Positions 53,245 through 61,322 of a DNA stretch of 64,000 nucleotides are shown in pieces. Made by a program: the position numbers and the translations under genes. Each line of letters starts with the position of its first letter. Positions within the stretch are counted from its first letter, which is position 1. Source of the DNA: an uncultured Prevotellaceae bacterium (GTDB lineage: Bacteria; Bacteroidota; Bacteroidia; Bacteroidales; Muribaculaceae); assembly GCA_900318345.1 (NCBI GenBank), contig ONKD01000002.1:1-64000 (forward strand). Reading direction: 5' to 3'. Under the pieces are notes generated by a model that saw only the letters and a program-made list of their open reading frames with translations, made no database searches and was not told the origin of the DNA.

Positions 53245-53517
53245 ATGACTATTAAACCATTAAACGACCGCGTTCTTATCGAACCGGCTAAAGCAGAAGA
53301 AGTCGTTGGCGGTATCATCATCCCCGACAGCGCTAAGGAAAAACCTCTCAAGGGCAAAGTGCGTGCCGCTGGTAATGGCACCAAAGACGAGGAAATGATC
53401 GTAAAGCCCGGTGACGTCGTATTATACGGCAAGTATGCCGGCAACGAGATTGAAATCGACGGCGAGAAACTGCTCATGATGCGTCAAAACGACATCCTGG
53501 CCATCGTAATGGATTAA
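53245..53517 (+). CDS. groES: Co-chaperonin GroES
   Basis: Heptameric lid of the GroEL folding chamber. The 90-aa product is full length, with [16 protein letters not shown] at the start, the mobile-loop [13 protein letters not shown] (about 22-34) and the C-terminal [13 protein letters not shown]. It is 100 bp before groEL. The spacer contains an interspersed repeat module (53519-53573). Confidence 0.98.
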   Translation: MTIKPLNDRVLIEPAKAEEVVGGIIIPDSAKEKPLKGKVRAAGNGTKDEEMIVKPGDVVLYGKYAGNEIEIDGEKLLMMRQNDILAIVMD

Positions 53518-53518
53518 T

Positions 53519-53573
53519 GCTCGCTGCGCTTGCAGTTTAGAGTTTAGTGTTTAAAGTTTAGAGAGGCATTCGC
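53519..53573 (+). repeat. Interspersed repeat module between groES and groEL
   Basis: GCTCGCT..GCAGTTTAGAGTTTAG..TTTAGAGAGGCATTCGC. It aligns with the reverse complement of 816-870 (GCTCGCTAACGCGAGCAGTTTAGAG..AAAGAGGCATCCGC) with few changes. It begins 2 bp after the groES stop. Confidence 0.75.
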
Positions 53574-53614
53574 CAACAGAAATTTTACTTACAACTAAAA
53601 ACTAAAAAAAATAG

Positions 53615-55258
<1,644 letters not shown>

Positions 55259-55295
55259 TCCCACTGGCTGTTTCATAATTTTTATAATGCTTTTT

Positions 55296-55330
55296 CCCCT
55301 GTGAGCCTTGCTGGCCCGCAGGGGATTTTT
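55296..55330 (+). terminator. groEL terminator
   Basis: CCCCTG at 55296-55301 pairs with CAGGGG at 55319-55324, then ATTTTT. It lies 38 bp after the groEL stop. Confidence 0.85.
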
Positions 55331-55363
55331 GTCGTTTGGGTGAGGAACTTTGCCCTGTGTGGC

Positions 55364-55394
55364 TTGTTTTGTTCAGTGCAATGTTGTAATTTTG
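55364..55394 (+). promoter_or_regulatory. Acetyltransferase promoter
   Basis: TTG (55364-55366), 20 bp, TAATTTTG (55387-55394). Confidence 0.75.
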
Positions 55395-55418
55395 CGGCAA
55401 ACAAAAATCATTACTCCT

Positions 55419-55979
55419 ATGACTGAGATTGAGAAACTCGAAGCCGGCTTGTTGTATAATGCCAGTCAAGACCCTGATCTGCTCGACGATATCCGTCGTT
55501 GCGAGAAGTATTGTTATGACTATAACCACACGTCACCTTCCGATGTGTCAAGATTAACTGCCCAGTTGGTTCATCTGCTGGGTTCCACAGGCGAGCGTGT
55601 GCGCATCATCCAGCCGTTCAAGTGTGATTATGGCTATAACGTGCACGTGGGAGAAGATTTCTTTGCCAACTGCAACCTCGTGATCCTGGATGCCGCCCGT
55701 GTCATCTTCGGTGACCATGTGTTTGTTGGTCCCAACTGTGGTTTTTACACGGCAGCCCATCCGCTCGATATCCCCCAGCGCAATCAAGGTCTGGAATATG
55801 CTAAACCCATTGTCGTGGGTAACGATGTTTGGATTGGGGGCAACGTTTGTGTCATGCCTGGGGTGACTATTGGCGACGGTTGTGTCATCGGTGCAGGGTC
55901 GGTGGTCACTCATGACATACCGCCTCACACGCTCGCTGTCGGCAATCCATGCCGCCCAGTGCGCTCCCTTGAAGAATAA
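55419..55979 (+). CDS. Maltose/galactoside O-acetyltransferase-like protein
   Basis: A 186-aa hexapeptide-repeat acetyltransferase that would move acetyl from acetyl-CoA to a sugar hydroxyl. Seen are the N-terminal mac domain (EKLEAGLLYNASQDPDL), FKCDYGYNVHVGEDFFANCN (about 67-86), the catalytic His in TAAHPLD (about 112-118), and left-handed beta-helix coils (GNDVWIGGNVCVMPGVTIGDG). This is the maltose/galactoside acetyltransferase group (LbH_MAT_GAT); the true substrate is uncertain. The frame upstream of 55419 contains the promoter box, so this ATG is used. Confidence 0.92.
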   Translation: MTEIEKLEAGLLYNASQDPDLLDDIRRCEKYCYDYNHTSPSDVSRLTAQLVHLLGSTGERVRIIQPFKCDYGYNVHVGEDFFANCNLVILDAARVIFGDHVFVGPNCGFYTAAHPLDIPQRNQGLEYAKPIVVGNDVWIGGNVCVMPGVTIGDGCVIGAGSVVTHDIPPHTLAVGNPCRPVRSLEE

Positions 55980-56001
55980 TGGCCTGATTGCCTTATTTTT
56001 T
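55975..56001 (+). terminator. Terminator overlapping the acetyltransferase stop
   Basis: AATAA-T-GGC (55975-55983) pairs with GCC-TTATT (55990-55997) around a 6-nt loop, followed by TTTT. The stem includes the TAA stop codon. Confidence 0.65.
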
Positions 56002-56064
56002 GCCGCCTTCAATGCCAGTATGGTGGACAAAACCACATTATTATAAAATACTTTGTTAAATATC

Positions 56065-56094
56065 TTGTAAATTCCTAAAAATGTACTATATTTG
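56065..56094 (+). promoter_or_regulatory. Promoter of the LytTR/FHA genes
   Basis: TTG (56065-56067), 19 bp, TATATTTG (56087-56094); canonical. The predicted leader is about 115 nt. Confidence 0.75.
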
Positions 56095-56110
56095 CGGGGA
56101 TTTTTGAAAC

Positions 56111-56161
56111 TGATTATTTTTATTCTCCCTCAGGGTTGGGGTGATTAATAAAAAATAATCA
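56111..56161 (+). promoter_or_regulatory. Long AT-rich hairpin in the LytTR leader
   Basis: TGATTATTTTTATT (56111-56124) pairs with AATAAAAAATAATCA (56147-56161), a 14-bp stem with one bulged base and a 22-nt loop. No T-tract follows, so it is not a terminator; it may be a regulatory leader or binding site. Confidence 0.4.
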
Positions 56162-56217
56162 GCAATTGACATATTCCTAGAAAACCGTAAATTGACACAG
56201 GCTAACATAGATTTTAA

Positions 56218-56583
56218 ATGGATAAACAACGTTTAATATTTAACTCCCGAGACGAGATGCTGCGCATCGACGTGCATCGCATCGTGTATTTTGAGGCCGA
56301 TGGCAACTATACCTACATTGTCACTTGCAACAAACTGAAGAGTGCGGTGTGCATGAACTTGGGCCAGATGGAAGATGTCCTTGCCCAACGTCTCAAAGAG
56401 AAGAAAAACATCTTTGCGCGCATCGGCAAGCGCTATATTGTCAATCTCGGGTATGTCTATAAGATCAATCCACTGAAGAAACAGCTTGTGTTGACCGATT
56501 TCACTAACTTCTCCTATCAGCTCGATGTATCGCGCGAGGCCTTGAAAACCTTGAAGGAAATCATGGTTCAAATCAAGATTTAA
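56218..56583 (+). CDS. Stand-alone LytTR DNA-binding protein
   Basis: A 121-aa protein consisting almost only of a LytTR domain (about 12-112: DVHRIVYFEADGNYTYIV, IGKRYIVNLGYVYKINP). LytTR proteins bind direct repeats upstream of target promoters. There is no receiver domain or membrane segment, so its input is not visible; phosphorylation by the kinase in this cluster is a guess. It lies 8 bp before an FHA gene in the same orientation. First gene of a kinase/caspase cluster, with its own promoter. Confidence 0.92.
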   Translation: MDKQRLIFNSRDEMLRIDVHRIVYFEADGNYTYIVTCNKLKSAVCMNLGQMEDVLAQRLKEKKNIFARIGKRYIVNLGYVYKINPLKKQLVLTDFTNFSYQLDVSREALKTLKEIMVQIKI

Positions 56584-56590
56584 TGTAACA

Positions 56591-57271
56591 ATGGAACTGA
56601 TTATTGGACGAGACGGAGCGACTGCTAAACTCAAGGTCGTGAATGGCACCCAGGTGAACCTCTATGGAGAGGCTGCCAGTGTGCCCGTTGATGTGAGCCG
56701 CCAGCATTGCCAACTCACGGCGATTGACGACAACACGTTTGTCATCAAGAACATCAAGGCCGCTAATGTCACTTGGGTAAACGGCATCGAGGTGCAAACC
56801 AAGAAAATCTCCAAGGACGACAAAGTCGAACTGGGTCAAAGCCGTTACAGCGTGCCCTTGCTGGAGATACTTGAGCAGATGAAACCCAATATTGCCGACA
56901 TCACACCGTTGAAGGCAGTGTGGGAAGAATACAACCAGAGCACCATCGCCATCAAGAAGCGCCAGCAGAAGAACAACCTGCTGGCAAGGATCCCGATCTT
57001 TCTCACGATGCTTGGTGGCGGACTCATTGCCGTGAGTGAAGCCATTCGTCCCTATTCAATTACCTTCACCGTGATTGCATTACTCATCATGGCTTATGGC
57101 TTTTACAGGCAGGCTACCGACCGGGGTATCGATGAGCAGGAAAAACTCAAAAAACAGTTCCAGCGAGACTATGTGTGCCCCAAGTGCGGGCGCTTCATGG
57201 GCTTTGTGGATTATGACCTGTTATGTCAGAATAATAACTGCCCTGCATGCAAAGCAAGGTACAAAAAATAA
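56591..57271 (+). CDS. FHA domain, two-TM, zinc-ribbon protein
   Basis: A 226-aa inner-membrane protein. Domain order: an FHA phospho-threonine-binding domain (about 1-92) with the key residues Gly6-Arg7, Ser36-Arg37-x-His39 and Asn64-Gly65; a basic linker; two membrane helices (about 133-150 and 155-173); and a C-terminal zinc ribbon (Cys196, Cys199, Cys217, Cys220). N- and C-termini would both be cytoplasmic. It can recruit phosphorylated partners to the membrane, presumably products of the kinase at 61323. No terminator lies between it and the next gene, but a new promoter does (57317-57348). Confidence 0.9.
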   Translation: MELIIGRDGATAKLKVVNGTQVNLYGEAASVPVDVSRQHCQLTAIDDNTFVIKNIKAANVTWVNGIEVQTKKISKDDKVELGQSRYSVPLLEILEQMKPNIADITPLKAVWEEYNQSTIAIKKRQQKNNLLARIPIFLTMLGGGLIAVSEAIRPYSITFTVIALLIMAYGFYRQATDRGIDEQEKLKKQFQRDYVCPKCGRFMGFVDYDLLCQNNNCPACKARYKK

Positions 57272-57316
57272 TTTCATACATTAATCCCACCATTTCATCC
57301 AATATGCTTTTAAATA

Positions 57317-57348
57317 TTTGGTGACGGGATGCGGGCAATTTAATTTTG
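57317..57348 (+). promoter_or_regulatory. Internal promoter of the caspase/kinase operon
   Basis: TTTG (57317-57320), 20 bp, TAATTTTG (57341-57348); canonical. It allows the downstream six genes to be expressed apart from the LytTR-FHA pair. Confidence 0.8.
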
Positions 57349-57385
57349 CATTGTCAAAATTATAAACCGATTAAATTTTAAGATT

Positions 57386-58612
57386 ATGAGCGACGAAACA
57401 ATTTACATGGGTAACACCCAGAACGAGGACATGAATGAGAGTGAGCGCAAGAGTGTGATCGCTAATGTATGGAAGCCCATCACCATTGGCGGTTTCACAG
57501 GTATCTTGTTGGGTGCTGGTGCCCTCATGGCAAGCAATGCCAGTGCAGCCAATCAAGGCCACGAGGATACTCCTCAAGACGAGCCTGTGGCATCGACCGA
57601 TGAGCCTGCTGTTGATCCTGTGGGACAAGTGGCGCCCGAGACCGAGTTGGATATTGCCAACACTGAGCCGGGTCTCTCGTTTGACGAAGCCTTTGCCGCA
57701 GCTCGTGCACAAGTGGGTCCTGGTGGCATATTCTATTGGCATGGTGCTATCTTCAGCACTTACACCGTCGATGAATGGAATGACCTGACCGAGGCACAGC
57801 AAGAGCAGTTTGCTCAGCAAGTGCGTCCCGAGGTTGATGCCAATCATGTTGATGCCGAGCAAATCGCTGCGGTTGCTCCCCAAGACGATGCTGATGCTGC
57901 TGTTGAGGAGGATGCTCCTGTCGCTGACGCTGTCGTTGAGGAAGAGGCTCTGGTGACTGAAGCTCCAGTTGAGGATGAAGCCCCTGTTGAGGCCCTTCCC
58001 GTTGAGGAAGAAGCTCTTGTTGCTGACGCTGTTCCCGTTGAGGAAGAAGCTCCCGTTGAGGCCGCTCCCGTTGCCGAGGCTTCAGTAGCCGAACCGTCCA
58101 TTGCAGAGTTTGCCGAGGATTTGGCTATGGCTGATGTCGCTCCTCAAGAGCTTGTTGACAACGTGGAACTGGACGAGGACGTTCAGATCGCCGACTTTGA
58201 GCCCCAGCATGTTATCGAGGATTTGGCGCTCGCCGACGTTCCAACCAAGAGCAGTGCCGCCCGGAATCTTGAAGCCCAACAGCAGAATATTTTGCACGAG
58301 TTTGACGTTGATGACGATGTGAGAATCGTGGGCTATGGCGAGTTTGACGGACACGTCGTGACTGGTCTTGACCTTGATGGTGACAACCAGGCCGATATCG
58401 CTGTGATTGATGTGGACGACTCGGGTAGCTATTCACGCGCCGATATCGTGATCGACAACGAGGGTAACATGTCAACCTATGGCGAACTCGAGGACTTCGC
58501 TCACGAGCAGATGCCCGGTGAGGATGACCATCTCAACGAGGATCAAGCCCAGAATCCTGAGGTCGCTCAAGACATGCCCGACTACATGGACGACGCCCTG
58601 GCACAAGTCTAA
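57386..58612 (+). CDS. Single-TM protein with long acidic Pro/Glu/Val/Ala region
   Basis: I do not recognise a named family. The 408-aa product has a short cytoplasmic N-terminus with Thr5 (DETIYMG) and Thr11, one membrane helix (about 31-50), a conserved-looking segment with FDEAFAAARAQVGPGGIFYWHG and YTVDEWNDLTEAQQEQFAQ (about 93-150), and a disordered, strongly acidic repeat region (about 165-280, units like VEEEAPVEA). The C-terminal part (about 310-408) resembles a small beta domain (DLDGDNQADIAVIDVDD) of possible Ca2+-loop type. Most of it would be periplasmic. It is 24 bp before the caspase gene, so co-transcribed. The long rod-like region could span the periplasm (inference). Confidence 0.8.
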   Translation: MSDETIYMGNTQNEDMNESERKSVIANVWKPITIGGFTGILLGAGALMASNASAANQGHEDTPQDEPVASTDEPAVDPVGQVAPETELDIANTEPGLSFDEAFAAARAQVGPGGIFYWHGAIFSTYTVDEWNDLTEAQQEQFAQQVRPEVDANHVDAEQIAAVAPQDDADAAVEEDAPVADAVVEEEALVTEAPVEDEAPVEALPVEEEALVADAVPVEEEAPVEAAPVAEASVAEPSIAEFAEDLAMADVAPQELVDNVELDEDVQIADFEPQHVIEDLALADVPTKSSAARNLEAQQQNILHEFDVDDDVRIVGYGEFDGHVVTGLDLDGDNQADIAVIDVDDSGSYSRADIVIDNEGNMSTYGELEDFAHEQMPGEDDHLNEDQAQNPEVAQDMPDYMDDALAQV

Positions 58613-58635
58613 CTGAATCACAATCTAGTTAGCCC

Positions 58636-59379
58636 ATGCGACGATTCCTTCTCATCCTGCTCCTGATTGCGGCCTGTGTCGCGATACCGCAGCAAGCATT
58701 GTCCCGTAACTACGTCTTCTGTGTAGGACTGAACTCCTATTCGATGGACGTGGGACAGCTGCGTGTAAGCACCAATGACGCTAAAACCATCAAGAAGGTG
58801 TTCAAGAAGAACGGACACTCCAGCGTCTCGATCATCACCGACAGTGCCGCCACACGTGCCGCGGTGCTCAGGGGCATGAAATATTGCTTTGCTAGGGCTA
58901 AGAGTAATGATGTCGCGATATTCTTCTTCAGCGGCCATGGTACCGAGTATGGACTGCTGTGCTATGATGGCGTGCTGAAGAATAGCGAAATTCTCAATGA
59001 ATTTAAACAATGTAAAGCCGGCACCAAGATGATTATTGCCGATGCCTGCTATTCAGGAAAGTTGCGCAACGATAGCGCTTGGCGAGAGGTCTATAATGGC
59101 GAGAATGTCATTCTGTTCCTGTCGTCAAGAACCGACGAGACGTCAATCGAGACGGTTTTCAACAACAGCCTATTCACGATCTACTTGGAGCGCGGATTGC
59201 GTGGCGGAGCCGATGTCAACAAGGACCGCACAATCACCGCTCGTGAGCTTTATGACTTTGTGCATGCTGGAGTGAGCAATGACTCCCGTGACACCCAGCA
59301 TCCAGTGATGTGGGGAAAGTTTGATGGCAACATGCCGATTATTAAGTGGGAAAACAAAAAAGCGATTAAGTATAAATGA
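58636..59379 (+). CDS. Exported caspase-like (peptidase C14) protease
   Basis: A 247-aa protein with a signal peptide (MRRFLLILLLIAACVAIPQQALS) and a single caspase-hemoglobinase domain. The catalytic dyad is intact: His101 in FFSGHGTEYG and Cys138 in ADACYSGKL, with Asp136 before the Cys as in metacaspases and orthocaspases. Specificity is likely for basic P1 residues, by family analogy. Unlike most bacterial caspase effectors this one is predicted to be exported, not cytoplasmic. Its stop overlaps the next ATG by 4 bp (ATGA), which implies translational coupling to the FHA protein. Confidence 0.92.
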   Translation: MRRFLLILLLIAACVAIPQQALSRNYVFCVGLNSYSMDVGQLRVSTNDAKTIKKVFKKNGHSSVSIITDSAATRAAVLRGMKYCFARAKSNDVAIFFFSGHGTEYGLLCYDGVLKNSEILNEFKQCKAGTKMIIADACYSGKLRNDSAWREVYNGENVILFLSSRTDETSIETVFNNSLFTIYLERGLRGGADVNKDRTITARELYDFVHAGVSNDSRDTQHPVMWGKFDGNMPIIKWENKKAIKYK

Positions 59380-59909
59380 CAACACTGACAGTAAATATCA
59401 AATGCCCGGGTTGTGGCGTGATCTTGAGAGTGACCAACTCCAAGAATGAGGCCGAGAAACGATTCAGCTGCCCCAATTGCGGCAAGCACATTGTTATCCC
59501 GTTCTATAAAATCAAACCCGAAGATGGCGAAACCCAACTCGATGGCCAGCCTGGTGCTCAGGCAACGCAGATGGGTGGCCAGAATGTGGATCAGAAATCA
59601 TGTTACCTGCTCTACAACGGCAGGAAATATGAGTTGGCCATTGGCCAAAATTGCGTCGGTCGCAGGGCAATGACTTCAAGTGCCGATGTACAGATTGATA
59701 CCGATGACAGGTTCTTCAGCCGTGAGCACATGCTCATCAACGTGAGGCGCTTGCCTGATGGCGGTATCAAAGTGGACGTCAGCAACTACAAGAATAAGAA
59801 TGCGACCTACGTGAACAACAACTTGCTTGAGCAGGGTGACGCCATCGTCTTGCATGATGGTGACAAGATCCTGGTTGGTGCCTCCACACTGACTTTCCAC
59901 ACCAAGTAA
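59376..59909 (+). CDS. Zinc-ribbon and FHA domain adaptor
   Basis: A 177-aa cytoplasmic protein with an N-terminal MJ0042-type zinc ribbon (Cys10, Cys13, Cys32, Cys35), a linker with two TQ motifs (ETQLDG with Thr53, ATQMGG with Thr64) and a C-terminal FHA domain (about 78-177: Gly95-Arg96, Ser115-Arg116-x-His118, Asn147-Asn148). It has the layout of a phospho-regulated adaptor such as GarA, where a Thr in the N-terminal tail binds the protein's own FHA when phosphorylated. It overlaps the caspase gene and is 14 bp before the PP2C gene. Confidence 0.9.
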   Translation: MTTLTVNIKCPGCGVILRVTNSKNEAEKRFSCPNCGKHIVIPFYKIKPEDGETQLDGQPGAQATQMGGQNVDQKSCYLLYNGRKYELAIGQNCVGRRAMTSSADVQIDTDDRFFSREHMLINVRRLPDGGIKVDVSNYKNKNATYVNNNLLEQGDAIVLHDGDKILVGASTLTFHTK

Positions 59910-59923
59910 ACACTAAGTAAATA

Positions 59924-61309
59924 ATGAAGATTAAGATATATCCACCACTGGCCATCCATGAGCTGGGTACGAGAGGTAATCAAGAAGACTTCATCTACCC
60001 AGAGCATGGCACAGCAACCGAGGACGATGCTTTGTTCATCGTCTGTGATGGCATGGGTGGACATGAGCATGGCGAGGTGGCAAGCCTGACATTTGCCACT
60101 GCCCTTGCTGACTATTTCAAAGCCAATGCCACCAGCGACAATGTCCTGGCCGATGAAACGCTGAACAAAGCCATTGAGCATGCCTATGATTGTTTGGACG
60201 CTAAGGATAGCGGCAGCTACAAGAAGATGGGCACGACGCTCACGCTGTTGTATATCCACCGTGGCGGTGTGACTGCGGCTCACATTGGTGACAGCCGCAT
60301 CTATCATTTGAGACCAGGTGAGAAGATGCTCTACATCAGCCGTGACCACTCGCTGGTTTATGATCTATACCAGAGCGGAGAGATCTCGTATGGCGAGATG
60401 AAGACCTCCAAGCAGAAGAACGTCATTACCCGTGCCGTGCAGCCTGGTGAGGATAACCGTGTGAAACCTGACATCATTCACATTACCGATATCCAGCCAG
60501 GGGACTATTTTTACATGTGCAGTGACGGCATGCTCGAGCAGATGGATGACGATGAGCTGTTCAAGCTGCTTTCGGGAAAAGGCAGTGACAACAAGAAACT
60601 GAGGCAATTGATTGCAGCCACATCAGACAACGCTGACAATCATAGTGCATATATCATTCACATCGAGTCAGTGACCCATGAGCCCAGCGATAACCAGATT
60701 GTTGGGAATGAAGAATTGACCGCACGATGCAACGCATTGAACATCAAGGTCGTCAAGGGCGATGAACCAGCGGTTAACACCGAGGACGATGATGCGACAC
60801 AGTTAGCTCCATCGGTAACCAAAAAGCCCGTGAGGGCCCCACGACGCAAGAAAAAAACGTTGACTTGGTTGTGGTGGGCGATACTCATTGCCGCTATTGT
60901 TGCTGCAGCCGTGTGGTTGACACTTTACGGCTTGCAGGACAACCATAAACAGAGCAATGTGCCGACGCGCACCGAACTTGAAGAATCTCAAACCACCGGC
61001 AAACCGTTGTTGCCGTCCATGATTCATCGCAAGGCCGAGCCCGAGAAGGCTATACCTTCTACTCGTGCTCCAAGGCCCAAAAAGGCTCAACCACAGCAAC
61101 AGCCTCAAGCTCAGCCCCAGCATGCGCCCGCAACCAAGAGCGCTACAGAGGAGGCTGCCCCTGCTCCTGCGGCCAGTCCTGAGCCATCAGAGGATATTAA
61201 ATTGCCTGGAGTGATCAAGAATCGCACGGCACCTTCTAAAACCAGTTCAGCCGGAAAGAAAACGGTTGGAGCCGGTAATGAGAATGATAAACCTAATCGT
61301 GACAAATAA
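59924..61309 (+). CDS. Membrane-anchored PP2C Ser/Thr phosphatase
   Basis: A 461-aa protein. The PP2C domain (about 1-250) has the metal-binding Asp22 in NQEDF, Asp42 in CDGMGG, GDSRIY (about 122-127), Asp201 in CSDGM and Asp238 in DNADNHS. A linker with ATQLAP (Thr292) and a basic RAPRRKKK patch leads to one membrane helix (about 314-336). The C-terminal 125 residues outside the membrane are Pro/Ala/Gln/Lys-rich and disordered. It should reverse phosphorylation by the adjacent kinase. 14 bp before the kinase gene. Confidence 0.94.
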   Translation: MKIKIYPPLAIHELGTRGNQEDFIYPEHGTATEDDALFIVCDGMGGHEHGEVASLTFATALADYFKANATSDNVLADETLNKAIEHAYDCLDAKDSGSYKKMGTTLTLLYIHRGGVTAAHIGDSRIYHLRPGEKMLYISRDHSLVYDLYQSGEISYGEMKTSKQKNVITRAVQPGEDNRVKPDIIHITDIQPGDYFYMCSDGMLEQMDDDELFKLLSGKGSDNKKLRQLIAATSDNADNHSAYIIHIESVTHEPSDNQIVGNEELTARCNALNIKVVKGDEPAVNTEDDDATQLAPSVTKKPVRAPRRKKKTLTWLWWAILIAAIVAAAVWLTLYGLQDNHKQSNVPTRTELEESQTTGKPLLPSMIHRKAEPEKAIPSTRAPRPKKAQPQQQPQAQPQHAPATKSATEEAAPAPAASPEPSEDIKLPGVIKNRTAPSKTSSAGKKTVGAGNENDKPNRDK

Positions 61310-61322
61310 AGAGTAAAGTATT

